Of a DNA stretch of 64,000 nucleotides, positions 8,906 through 16,098 are shown in pieces. The position numbers and the translations under genes are program-made. Numbering within the stretch: the first letter of the stretch is position 1; the number at the start of each line of letters is the position of its first letter. A model generated the notes under the pieces. It was given only the letters and a program-made list of their open reading frames with translations, had not been told where the DNA came from and did not search any database. Source of the DNA: Xaviernesmea oryzae (GTDB taxonomy: Bacteria; Pseudomonadota; Alphaproteobacteria; Rhizobiales; Rhizobiaceae); assembly GCF_900177415.1 (NCBI RefSeq), contig NZ_FXAF01000006.1, forward strand, positions 954,001 through 1,018,000, given 5' to 3'.

Positions 8906-9337
8906 ATGTCGGTAGTCAGCGAATTCCGTTCCTTCATCGCCAAAGGCAATGTGATCGACCTTGCCGTGGGTATCATCATCGGCGGCGCCTTCACCGGTAT
9001 CGTCAACTCGCTGGTGAACGATATCGTCATGCCGATCGTCGGTGCCATCACGGGGGGCGGCTTCGACTTCTCCAATTACTTCCTGCCTCTTTCCAGCACC
9101 GTCACCGCTCCGACGCTCGCCCAGGCGCGCGAACAGGGGGCGGTCTTCGCCTACGGCAGCTTCATTACAGTCATGATCAACTTCCTGATTCTTGCCTGGA
9201 TCATCTTCCTGATGGTCAAGGGCGTAAACAGGATACGCCTGATGGAAGAGAAGAAGCCGGAGGAAGCCGCACCCGCCCCGCCGCCGGCCGACGTCCAGCT
9301 CCTGACCGAGATCAGGGACCTTCTCAAAACCAAGTGA
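8906..9337 (+). CDS. mscL: Large-conductance mechanosensitive channel
   Basis: 143-residue MscL, a homopentameric inner-membrane channel that opens under high membrane tension and releases solutes during hypo-osmotic shock. The amphipathic start ([17 protein letters not shown]) leads into TM1, with the glycine-rich gate [22 protein letters not shown] periplasmic loop, TM2 (~85-105) and a charged C-terminal helix ([12 protein letters not shown]) follow. Length and order match the family. A small GTGATC/GATCAC hairpin overlaps the stop codon. It is a single-gene unit, and functionally it fits the nearby opgC osmoadaptation gene. Confidence 0.97.
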   Translation: MSVVSEFRSFIAKGNVIDLAVGIIIGGAFTGIVNSLVNDIVMPIVGAITGGGFDFSNYFLPLSSTVTAPTLAQAREQGAVFAYGSFITVMINFLILAWIIFLMVKGVNRIRLMEEKKPEEAAPAPPPADVQLLTEIRDLLKTK

Positions 9338-9436
9338 TCTTTTGATCACATTTCCCGAATTCATCATCGGAATCGATCGCCGGCTCACGGATTATCATGG
9401 GATTTTCTGGTTCTCCTGCGTTAAACAGGGGAAAAC

Positions 9437-10621
9437 ATGTCAGGGAATTCCATGTCGATCATCAGCAGCTTGAGCCCCCGCGCTGTCTCCGCACCCGAGA
9501 GCGGGATCGTCGAGATCATCAATCACGCTCGCGGGCGGGAAGGCTTGATCCCGCTCTGGGCCGGCGAGGGAGACCTGCCGAGCCCGGATTTCATCAACCG
9601 CGCCGTGACCGAGGCGCTGGCCGCCGGCGAGACGTTCTATACCTACCAGCGCGGCATTCCGGAGCTTCGCCAGGCGCTCTCGGACTATTATGCCCGGCAC
9701 TTCTCCGTCGCGCTGCCGGTCGAGCATTTCTATGTGACCGGCTCCGGCATGCACGCGATCATGCTTGCCGTGCAGGCGGTCACCTCACCGGGCGACGAGA
9801 TGATCTATCTTTCGCCCACCTGGCCGAACATCATCTCGGCGATCGACATTTCCGGCGCCCGTTCGGTCGGCCTGCCGCTCGATTTCGTCGGCGGCCGCTG
9901 GTCGCTCGACCTTGCCAAGCTGGAAGCGAAGATCACGCCGAAGACCAAGGGCCTGTTCATCAACACGCCGGCCAATCCGACGGGCTGGACGGCCACGCTC
10001 GACGATCTCAAAAACATCCTGGCGCTCGCCCGCAGGCGCGGCCTCTGGATCGTCGCCGACGAGATCTATGCCCGCTATTATTACGGCGGCGCGGCACGCG
10101 CGCCTTCTTTCCTCGACATCATGGAGGAAGGCGACCGGATCATCTTCGCCAATTCCTTCTCCAAGAACTGGTCGATGACCGGCTGGCGGGTCGGCTGGCT
10201 CGTCGCGCCGCCGGAAATGGGGCAGGTTATCGAAAACCTCGTGCAGTATTCCAATTCCGGCGTCGCGCAGTTCCTGCAGCGCGGCGCCGTCGTGGCGTTG
10301 AACGAGGGCGACGATTTCGTCCAGGCGAATATCGACCGGGCGACCAAGGCGCGGGATATCCTCTGCGACGCCCTGATCGCCACCAATCGGGTCGAAACCC
10401 TGAAGCCCGACGGGGCTCTCTATGCTTTCGTCAAGGTGGACGGCATCACCGACAGCCGCAAGGCGGCGCTCGATATCGTCGACAAGATCGGCGTGGCGCT
10501 GGCGCCGGGCTCGGCTTTCGGCAAGGGCGGCGAGCTTTTCCTGCGCGCCTGCTTCCTGCGCGATGCCGGGCAGATCGAAGAGGCGGCCGCGCGCCTGTCC
10601 GACTATATCCACCGTCTCTGA
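9437..10621 (+). CDS. PLP-dependent class I/II aminotransferase
   Basis: 394-residue cytoplasmic fold-type I aminotransferase of the aspartate aminotransferase superfamily. Visible family marks are the NTPANPTG loop, the VADEIYARY segment, and the Schiff-base lysine in SFSKNWSMTGWR followed by RVGWL. Substrate specificity (aspartate, aromatic or other amino acid) cannot be read from these motifs. Two starts are possible: ATG at 9437 or ATG at 9452, 15 bases inside. Neither has a strong ribosome site except a weak GGGGAAA near 9428. It is a monocistronic gene between mscL and galE. Confidence 0.88.
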   Translation: MSGNSMSIISSLSPRAVSAPESGIVEIINHARGREGLIPLWAGEGDLPSPDFINRAVTEALAAGETFYTYQRGIPELRQALSDYYARHFSVALPVEHFYVTGSGMHAIMLAVQAVTSPGDEMIYLSPTWPNIISAIDISGARSVGLPLDFVGGRWSLDLAKLEAKITPKTKGLFINTPANPTGWTATLDDLKNILALARRRGLWIVADEIYARYYYGGAARAPSFLDIMEEGDRIIFANSFSKNWSMTGWRVGWLVAPPEMGQVIENLVQYSNSGVAQFLQRGAVVALNEGDDFVQANIDRATKARDILCDALIATNRVETLKPDGALYAFVKVDGITDSRKAALDIVDKIGVALAPGSAFGKGGELFLRACFLRDAGQIEEAAARLSDYIHRL

Positions 10622-10778
10622 GCCTCTTCGGAACAGGATCGATAGGATTTTAGCGAATTTCTCAAGATCGGGTTTGCCCTGATCGGAGATAAACCCGGCG
10701 GAGGCCGCGCCGGGTAAGCATTGTTGAAGTTCAGCCGTGTTTTTCTTCTGCCAACGATAAAAGGCAGGGAAGTGTGAC

Positions 10779-11813
10779 ATGGCGGTTCTGGTGACGGGTG
10801 GCGCGGGCTATATCGGCAGCCACATGGCCTGGGCCTTGCTCGACGCGGGCGAGGAGGTCGTCGTTCTCGACCGGCTCTCGACCGGCTTCCGGTGGGCGGT
10901 GCCCGCCGATGCCCGGTTCTATCTGGGGGATGTCGGCGACCGCGCCGTTCTGACGCAGATCTTCGCCGAGAACGATATCGACGCGATCCTGCATTTTGCG
11001 GGTTCGATCGTCGTGCCGCAATCGGTGGCCCAGCCTCTGGATTATTACGAGAACAACACCGGCAATACGCGCCTGCTGGCGGCGGCGGCTGTCGAAGCCG
11101 GCATCCGCCATTTCGTCTTCTCTTCCACCGCGGCCGTTTACGGCGACCAGAAGGACGACACGCCGGTGCTTGAAAGCACGCCGCCGCATCCGAAGAACCC
11201 CTATGGCCAGTCCAAGCTGATGTCGGAGATGATGCTGCGCGATGCCGCCGCGGCTCATGATTTCCGCTTCGTGGCGCTGCGTTACTTCAACGTCGCCGGC
11301 GCCGATCCGCTCGGCCGCACCGGACTGTCCACCGAGGGCGCCACGCATCTCATCAAGATCGCCTGCGAGGCCGAACTCGGCAAGCGGCGTGGCGTCGATG
11401 TCTACGGCACGGATTATCCGACGCCGGACGGCACCGGCATCCGCGACTATATCCACGTGACCGATCTGGTGAACGCGCACCTCAACGCGTTGAGCTATCT
11501 GCGCCGAGGCGGCGAACCCCTGATCGCCAATTGTGGTTACGGCCGCGGCTATTCGGTCCTCGAGGTGCTGGAAGCCGTGATGCGCGTCGGCGGGCGCAAG
11601 TTCGAAATCCGCTACGGGCCGCGCCGGCCCGGCGATGCGGCGAGCGTCGTCGCCAACTCGACGCTCGCCCGCCGGCTGCTCGACTGGAAGCCCCGTCACG
11701 ACGATCTCGATCTCATCGTCGAGACGGCGATCGCCTGGGAGAGGGGACTTGCCGCGCGCAAGGCCGAAGATCTCAAGTCGCTGCAGCACCGGCTCGCCGC
11801 CGTTCGGTTCTGA
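10779..11813 (+). CDS. galE: UDP-glucose 4-epimerase
   Basis: 344-residue extended short-chain dehydrogenase that interconverts UDP-glucose and UDP-galactose in the cytoplasm. The NAD-binding GGAGYIGSH is at residues 7-15. The catalytic Ser is in FSSTAAVYG and the YxxxK pair in NPYGQSK. The IRDYIHVTDL and GYGRGYSVLEV blocks identify GalE rather than a dehydratase. In rhizobia this enzyme (ExoB) supplies galactose for exopolysaccharide and lipopolysaccharide. It is a single gene. The next gene downstream has its own stress-type promoter. Confidence 0.93.
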   Translation: MAVLVTGGAGYIGSHMAWALLDAGEEVVVLDRLSTGFRWAVPADARFYLGDVGDRAVLTQIFAENDIDAILHFAGSIVVPQSVAQPLDYYENNTGNTRLLAAAAVEAGIRHFVFSSTAAVYGDQKDDTPVLESTPPHPKNPYGQSKLMSEMMLRDAAAAHDFRFVALRYFNVAGADPLGRTGLSTEGATHLIKIACEAELGKRRGVDVYGTDYPTPDGTGIRDYIHVTDLVNAHLNALSYLRRGGEPLIANCGYGRGYSVLEVLEAVMRVGGRKFEIRYGPRRPGDAASVVANSTLARRLLDWKPRHDDLDLIVETAIAWERGLAARKAEDLKSLQHRLAAVRF

Positions 11814-11839
11814 CATCCGCATCACAAAAGATTTTCGGT

Positions 11840-11864
11840 GGAACATCCTCCATCTCTTTCGGTT
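11840..11864 (+). promoter_or_regulatory. EcfG/RpoE2-type promoter
   Basis: GGAAC (11840-11844) is separated by 16 bases from GGTT (11861-11864), matching the alphaproteobacterial general-stress sigma consensus GGAAC-N16/17-cGTT. It lies about 57 bases upstream of the small exported protein gene at 11921, leaving room for a roughly 50-base leader. Confidence 0.7.
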
Positions 11865-11920
11865 GGGTCGGTGTTGGCAAAACCAAACCGGCCGGCGAAG
11901 TCGGCCATGGAGGAATCCAG

Positions 11921-12280
11921 ATGCATTCCAAGCTTATTACCGTAACCATTCTTTCCCTGGGTCTTGCGACGGGTGCTCTCGCTCAGACGAGCACCGGAAG
12001 CGGAGGAAGCAGTGGAAGCAGCGGAAGTGGTTCGTTGAACAGCACTCCGGGCGCCCCCGACACCGGCGGCGACAGCAACGGGATGAACAACAACAACCGG
12101 GTTATCGACCCCAACGCCACCAACAGCACGACCGGCGGGGCGACCACGGATACCCGCACCAACTGCGCGCCGAACATGCAGACGCAGGGTTCCGCCACCA
12201 CGCCGGATACGACGGGCAGCGCCTCAGTCCCTTCCGGCACAGCCGGTACCAATACCAACGGTCAGTCGACCAACTGCTGA
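11921..12280 (+). CDS. Small secreted Gly/Ser/Thr/Asn-rich protein
   Basis: 119-residue protein of unknown function. Residues 1-22 form a clear signal peptide (KLITVTILSLGLATGALAQ, likely cut after ALA). The mature part is low-complexity, made of Gly-Ser repeats followed by Thr/Asn/Gly-rich sequence. It has two cysteines, one in TNCAPNM and one as the last residue, which could form a disulfide in the periplasm. A GGAGGA ribosome site at 11909-11914 fixes the ATG. An EcfG-type promoter upstream suggests general-stress induction. A terminator follows directly, so it is monocistronic. Confidence 0.8.
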   Translation: MHSKLITVTILSLGLATGALAQTSTGSGGSSGSSGSGSLNSTPGAPDTGGDSNGMNNNNRVIDPNATNSTTGGATTDTRTNCAPNMQTQGSATTPDTTGSASVPSGTAGTNTNGQSTNC

Positions 12281-12302
12281 GGCTGCGGAACGGATCGCAA
12301 GA

Positions 12303-12328
12303 AAGGCCGGCATCGTCCGGCCTTTTTT
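12303..12328 (+). terminator. Rho-independent terminator
   Basis: An 8-bp stem, AAGGCCGG (12303-12310) with CCGGCCTT (12317-12324), and a 6-base loop run into six T residues. It ends the transcript of the small secreted protein gene. Confidence 0.85.
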
Positions 12329-12340
12329 CATGCCTGTCAC

Positions 12341-12396
12341 TCGGCCGCCCGGTCATTCGGTCGCCCGGTCATTCGGTCGCCCGGTCATTCGGTCGC
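12341..12396. repeat. 16-bp tandem repeat, about 3.5 copies
   Basis: The unit TCGGTCGCCCGGTCAT occurs three times in a row (12341-12356 with one base changed, 12357-12372, 12373-12388), followed by a partial fourth copy. It lies between a terminator and the polysaccharide deacetylase gene, in the likely promoter region of that gene. Such short arrays are prone to copy-number change. Confidence 0.85.
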
Positions 12397-12452
12397 ATGG
12401 TGTCCTTGAAGGTTTAGCGGTAGACGAATAGCGTTTCGATACCGGTTTTTCC

Positions 12453-13220
12453 ATGCGACGGTTCCTCCTTTTCGCTTGTCTTGTGCTTCTGCCTCCGGCC
12501 GCCGGCGCTGAAAACATGCCCGCCCGCCAGAACATTGTGAACGCTCCCAAACTCGTCGAGCCGCACCTGTCTGTGTCGCGCTCGGGAAATGCCAGCCGCC
12601 CGCGGGTGGCGCTGACCTTCGATGCCTGCATGGGGCAAGCGGACGAGCGGATCCTGTCGGTTCTCGTCCGGGAACGAATTCCGGCGACGATCTTCGTGAC
12701 GGCACGCTGGCTGAAGAAAAACCCGCAGGCGGTGGCGGTTTTCCTGCAGAACCTTGATCTCTTCGAAATCGAGAACCACGGCCGCAACCATGTGCCCGCG
12801 GTCGATGCGCCGGCGCTGATCTACGGCATCGCGGCGGCCGGCTCGGCGGAGGCTGTGCGTCAGGAAGTCGCGGGCGGCGCGGAGGCCATGCTGGCCGCGG
12901 GTTTCGCCGCGCCCCGGTGGTTCCGCGGTTCGACCGCGAAATACGACCCTTCGGCGATCCGGCAGATCCGCGACATGGGATACCGGATCGCCGGCTATTC
13001 GCTGAACGGCGACGGCGGCTCGCTGCTGGGCGCGGCCGTTTCGGAAAAGCGTATTGCCGCCGCCAAGGACGGCGATGTGGTGATCGCGCATATCAACCAG
13101 CCGACCCACGCGGCGGGGGAAGGCGTCGCCCGCGCCCTGCTCGCCTTGAAGCGGAGGGGCGTCGAATTCACGCGCCTTGCGGACGTGGACGATCTGGGCG
13201 ACGACGGCACGACGCAATGA
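12453..13220 (+). CDS. Exported polysaccharide deacetylase family protein
   Basis: 255-residue protein with a signal peptide (RRFLLFACLVLLPPAAGA, residues 2-19) and a NodB-homology domain. The first metal/catalytic motif is TFDACMG (about residue 55), a variant of TFDDG seen in some members. The second is HGRNH, fitting H-x3-H for metal binding. The third contains RWFRGS. These enzymes remove N- or O-acetyl groups from envelope polysaccharides in the periplasm. The substrate is unknown. A 16-bp tandem repeat lies just upstream. Confidence 0.82.
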   Translation: MRRFLLFACLVLLPPAAGAENMPARQNIVNAPKLVEPHLSVSRSGNASRPRVALTFDACMGQADERILSVLVRERIPATIFVTARWLKKNPQAVAVFLQNLDLFEIENHGRNHVPAVDAPALIYGIAAAGSAEAVRQEVAGGAEAMLAAGFAAPRWFRGSTAKYDPSAIRQIRDMGYRIAGYSLNGDGGSLLGAAVSEKRIAAAKDGDVVIAHINQPTHAAGEGVARALLALKRRGVEFTRLADVDDLGDDGTTQ

Positions 13221-13302
13221 TGGATCGAGGAGCGTGCGGCCACTTATGCCCGCGGGCTTTTTCGAGTGCTCGGGCCGTGCAGGTGCCGGAAATGCGGAAA
13301 TG

Positions 13303-13332
13303 AAAAAGGGAGAGCCATGCCGGCTCTCCCTT
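13303..13332 (-). terminator. Rho-independent terminator of the DUF1236 operon
   Basis: An 11-bp perfect stem (13306-13316 with 13322-13332, 5-base loop) is followed on the minus strand by five T residues. It sits about 20 bases past the stop of the leftward gene at 13353. Confidence 0.85.
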
Positions 13333-13352
13333 CGATCAGGCCGAAGCTCGAT

Positions 13353-13751
13353 TTAGCGAACGATCTGCACGACCGTCCGGGTGCCCGGATCGACGATGAC
13401 CCGCTGCTGGTTCACGACGGCATAGGCATATTCCGGAGCCTCCGGAACCGGGGTGAGCACGACGGTCGAGGGTATCGGCTTGCCGACGACCACCTTCTCC
13501 TGAACCACGACCGGGTCCGCGGGGAGGGGAGCCTGTTCGACGTAACTGACGACACGCTGCGGCGGCGGGTCGATGGCCGTGCCGGCGATGGCGCCGACGA
13601 CGCCGCCGACCGCCGCACCCACCGGGCCGCCGACAATCGCGCCGGTGACGGCGCCGCCGGCCGCACCGTTGACGGTGCCCTGTTGCGCGGAGGCAGCCGG
13701 GGCGAGGATGCCGAGGACCGCGGCGGAAAGAACGATGATCTTGGTCTTCAT
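13353..13751 (-). CDS. Exported DUF1236 protein with glycine-zipper segment
   Basis: 132 residues. A signal peptide (KTKIIVLSAAVLGILAPAASA) occupies residues 2-22. It is followed by a glycine-zipper stretch rich in GGAVTGAIVGG-type repeats (~28-60) that could insert in or line a membrane. A C-terminal DUF1236-like part ends in YAVVNQQRVIVDPGTRTVVQIVR-type strands. Function is unknown. It is the last gene of a leftward trio with 13822 and 14034 and has a terminator behind it. The shared DUF1236 module with the first gene suggests duplicated or cooperating envelope proteins. Confidence 0.78.
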   Translation of the reverse strand: MKTKIIVLSAAVLGILAPAASAQQGTVNGAAGGAVTGAIVGGPVGAAVGGVVGAIAGTAIDPPPQRVVSYVEQAPLPADPVVVQEKVVVGKPIPSTVVLTPVPEAPEYAYAVVNQQRVIVDPGTRTVVQIVR

Positions 13752-13821
13752 GATGCTTCTCCTTTCAAGTCCGGGCGAGGCGGGGTTTCAAGCCGCGTTT
13801 CGCCGAATGGGGTCGAGGCGG

Positions 13822-14010
13822 TTATCGCGTGATCGGTTGCGGCGCCTCGACTTTGGGCAGGCTCACGTCGATATCGACGTTGCGGGTTCCGAGGTAACCG
13901 CCTTCGAAGAGGATGAGCCCGCCTGCGATGATGACGATCAGCAGGATGGCCGCGACGGCCCAGCCGCCGCTGCCACCCGTATCGATCACTGTCGGTTCTC
14001 GGTCACTCAT
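13822..14010 (-). CDS. Small single-pass membrane protein
   Basis: 62 residues: a short polar start, one strongly hydrophobic helix (AVAAILLIVIIAGGLILF, about residues 18-35), then about 25 residues containing RNVDIDVSLPKVEAP. The DIDV-type strand resembles the VDIDVDV stretch of the neighbouring DUF1236 protein. The ATG at 14010 is chosen because GGAGGA lies 9 bases upstream. A GTG three codons earlier would touch that site. It is the middle gene of a three-gene leftward unit. Function is unknown. Confidence 0.7.
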   Translation of the reverse strand: MSDREPTVIDTGGSGGWAVAAILLIVIIAGGLILFEGGYLGTRNVDIDVSLPKVEAPQPITR

Positions 14011-14033
14011 GGATTTCACTCCTCCGGCTCAGA

Positions 14034-14801
14034 TCAGCCGGTGAGGACGTAGACGACCTCGTGGGTCGACGGTTCGACGATGATGATCCGGCCGTCCGCA
14101 AGAACGAAATACTCGTAGCCGCGATAGGCCGGCACGATTTCGACGATGCGCGGGGGCAGAGGATGAAGCTCCACCGTCGTCGGAACAGCTGTGCCGACGC
14201 TCACATCGACGTCGATATCGACGGGCTCAACCCGGTTTTCGACGAAGACGCTGCGGATTTCGGTCTGCTGTTCGGTGGAGATGTTGATGCTGCCGGTGGT
14301 CTCGCCGGACGGGCGATCGCTGGCGGCCCGGTTCGAGTCCTGCTGATCCGCGCCATTGTTCTGGCGGGCGCTGTCGCTCGTTGCCGAGGGATTGCGGACA
14401 TCCGTTCCCGAACCCGAGCCTTTGTCTGCAGCCGTCGAACCGTCCGACTGACCGGATTTGTCGGCCGGCTGCTGCGCGGTATCACCGGTCTGCGGCTTCA
14501 CGCGTTTTTCGGTGTCCTGGCTCTGGGCATTTCTTGAAGTGTCGGCGCCCGGGTTTGAAGGCTGCTGCTGTGCTGCGCCTCCCATGTCCTGCGAGGGTTG
14601 CGCCTGGCTTGGCGCACCCGCACCGGAGCCGGAAGAGCCCTGGTCGCCGGAAGAACCCTGTCGGGGCAGGATGGGGGCGGCGGAACCTGCGCCGCCCTGG
14701 CCGCCCGCCGGCGATTCACTTTGAGCGATCGCCGGTACTGCCGAGAGCGTCGATCCCGCAAGAAGCGCAATCGCGAGCGTCTGTTTCATCAGCGGTTTCA
14801 T
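14034..14801 (-). CDS. Exported DUF1236 protein with long Gly/Gln/Ser-rich linker
   Basis: 255 residues. A signal peptide (KQTLAIALLAGSTLSAVPAIA) is followed by about 125 residues of low-complexity Gly/Ser/Gln/Asp-rich sequence. The C-terminal ~85-residue DUF1236 domain contains INISTEQQTEIRSVF, VDIDVDVSVG and a final GRIIIVEPSTHEVVYVL. The ATG at 14801 has AGAGG 7 bases upstream. DUF1236 proteins are widespread, exported and uncharacterised in Rhizobiales. It is the first gene of the leftward unit and has an EcfG-type promoter, suggesting stress induction. Confidence 0.8.
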   Translation of the reverse strand: MKPLMKQTLAIALLAGSTLSAVPAIAQSESPAGGQGGAGSAAPILPRQGSSGDQGSSGSGAGAPSQAQPSQDMGGAAQQQPSNPGADTSRNAQSQDTEKRVKPQTGDTAQQPADKSGQSDGSTAADKGSGSGTDVRNPSATSDSARQNNGADQQDSNRAASDRPSGETTGSINISTEQQTEIRSVFVENRVEPVDIDVDVSVGTAVPTTVELHPLPPRIVEIVPAYRGYEYFVLADGRIIIVEPSTHEVVYVLTG

Positions 14802-14864
14802 GATGTTTCCTCTATTGTTCTTGTCTTGCTTGCGAGGCTCTGCGTGAGCCGCAATGCACGTCCC

Positions 14865-14891
14865 AAACAACCGCCTGGGAGGCCTCGTTCC
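14865..14891 (-). promoter_or_regulatory. EcfG/RpoE2-type promoter for the DUF1236 operon
   Basis: On the minus strand GGAAC (14891-14887) is separated by 17 bases from TGTT (14869-14866), fitting GGAAC-N16/17-xGTT. The predicted start of transcription leaves a leader of about 55 bases before the ATG at 14801, similar to the other two EcfG-like units here. Confidence 0.6.
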
Positions 14892-14993
14892 GCGTCTGGG
14901 GCTTCAGTCGGGCCCTTGCCGGACTTCAGGCCGACCTCCCTTGGGCATTTGGTCCGATGGCGGGACGCAAAGGTCCGACGGGGCTGGAATTGC

Positions 14994-15018
14994 GGAACCG
15001 TGGCCGTAGAATGGAATT
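14994..15018 (+). promoter_or_regulatory. Weak EcfG-like promoter candidate upstream of a small ORF
   Basis: GGAAC (14994-14998) followed after 18 bases by TT (15017-15018) satisfies the loose GGAAC-N18/19-TT form but lacks the G of GTT. It lies 31 bases upstream of a 28-codon ORF with a strong ribosome site, so it is a plausible but unproven promoter. Confidence 0.3.
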
Positions 15019-15048
15019 GACCCTGAAGCTTTTTCAGGAGGTTCCGTC

Positions 15049-15135
15049 ATGGGCGCCGGCGTGGTTTCCGGACCGAATGGCCTTTTGGTTCCCGCCGCGG
15101 CCCGTGATGAGCGCAACGGAGCGCTCGCCGCCTGA
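15049..15135 (+). CDS. Candidate 28-residue small protein
   Basis: A short ORF (MGAGVVSGPNGLLVPAAARD...) is preceded by a perfect AGGAGG (15036-15041) with 7-base spacing and followed 57 bases later by a 12-bp terminator. A GGAAC-type promoter candidate lies upstream. Promoter, ribosome site, ORF and terminator form a complete small transcription unit in a 520-base gap otherwise without genes. The peptide is mildly hydrophobic, with no clear membrane helix. It could instead be a leader on a small RNA. Confidence 0.45.
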   Translation: MGAGVVSGPNGLLVPAAARDERNGALAA

Positions 15136-15192
15136 CGGACTTACGGAAGCCGGATTCCTGCGCGATCATCGGTCCCTTTCAGCGCAGAACCT

Positions 15193-15227
15193 GCCCGCCG
15201 ATCGCCCTATCGATCGGCGGGCCTTTT
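15193..15227 (+). terminator. Strong rho-independent terminator
   Basis: A 12-bp perfect stem (GCCCGCCGATCG at 15193-15204, its complement at 15211-15222) with a 6-base loop is followed by CTTTT. The only candidate rightward transcript before it is the small ORF at 15049. Confidence 0.85.
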
Positions 15228-15237
15228 GACCCGAAGC

Positions 15238-15262
15238 GGAACCATCGAGGAAATGTCCGGTT
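15238..15262 (+). promoter_or_regulatory. EcfG/RpoE2-type promoter
   Basis: GGAAC (15238-15242), 16 bases, then GGTT (15259-15262). It has the same spacing and -10 form as the site at 11840. It lies 60 bases upstream of the glycine-rich exported protein gene at 15322. Confidence 0.65.
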
Positions 15263-15321
15263 TTCCTCAGGAGATGGAGAGACGCGACAGATGCAGAATA
15301 TCGCTATGTCGGGAGAAGAGG

Positions 15322-16098
15322 ATGCCTACGCGTAGAATGCTTCTATTGGGCGGCGCGTTTACGGCGATCGTCGCGACCGTAACGCCCTTCAAGATGGTCA
15401 TTGATGCGGATGGCCTGCTTCACCTCGCCTCGCCGGCCGCAGCCGCCCAGGACGGCGGCAACTCCGGCAACGGCGGAGGTAACGGCAATGGCGGCGGCAG
15501 CGGAAGCTCCGCCGGGGACAGTGCCGGCAGCGGCGGTGGCAGCAGTAGCGGAAATGGCAGCGGCAATAGCGGCGGCGGTAACTCCAACGGCGAGAGTGCC
15601 GGTGGCGGCAACGGAAATGGAAACGGAAACGGCGCCGGCGGAGCCGGCGGCTCGGATACGGAAGGCAGTGATACAGGCGGCGGCACCGGCACGGATGGAA
15701 CGGATGCCGGCGGCGCCGGGTCCGGCAATTCGGCCTCCGGCGGATCCGGAAAAGGCAGCGATCCGGATGCCGGTTCCGATACCGGCACCGACGCTGATGC
15801 AGACACAGGCGCCGGCGCCGAGGCTGGAAAAGGCTCTCCGGACGAAACCGGCAAGGGCGCCGTGTCGCGGTCGACCGGTCCCTCCTTGCGGGGTCGGTCC
15901 GCGGCTCCCCCTGCGCGTGCCGTCCAGGATGTCGAAGTCGACACGCGCGGCGCGTCGATCACCGTCCGCCATCGCAACGGCACGACGGAAAGAATTTCGC
16001 AGGGCCGCTACGAGATGCGCGACTCCCGCTCGCGAACCATCGTCAACCGGACGGCGACCCCTTCCGACGCTTCAAGATTGCGCTCGTTCGGCCGCTGA
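15322..16098 (+). CDS. Exported Gly/Asn/Ser/Asp-rich repeat protein
   Basis: 258 residues. The start MPTRRMLLLGGAFTAIVATV has twin arginines before a hydrophobic stretch, so it could be a Tat or Sec signal or a membrane anchor. About residues 45-185 are a low-complexity array of short GNG, GGS, SGNG, DAG and TGTD units. A compact basic C-terminal tail (SITVRHRNGTTERISQGRYEMRD...) looks like a folded or anchoring module. ATG at 15322 follows GGGAGAAGAG. Function is unknown; a glycine-rich envelope or matrix protein is possible. The last 27 bases overlap the convergent response regulator gene. It has an EcfG-like promoter. Confidence 0.7.
   Translation: MPTRRMLLLGGAFTAIVATVTPFKMVIDADGLLHLASPAAAAQDGGNSGNGGGNGNGGGSGSSAGDSAGSGGGSSSGNGSGNSGGGNSNGESAGGGNGNGNGNGAGGAGGSDTEGSDTGGGTGTDGTDAGGAGSGNSASGGSGKGSDPDAGSDTGTDADADTGAGAEAGKGSPDETGKGAVSRSTGPSLRGRSAAPPARAVQDVEVDTRGASITVRHRNGTTERISQGRYEMRDSRSRTIVNRTATPSDASRLRSFGR

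Noticed and set aside
10630..10655. GGAAC upstream of galE as an EcfG promoter
   Set aside because: No GTT or TT at the required 16-19 base distance.
14598..15020. Rightward frame across the DUF1236 gene start
   Set aside because: It runs antisense through a gene with a signal peptide, ribosome site and promoter, and its translation has no recognisable features.
15601..15840. Repeat-rich stretch as a CRISPR or direct-repeat array
   Set aside because: The repetition is codon-level Gly/Asn/Ser/Asp coding inside one ORF, with no constant repeats or unique spacers.
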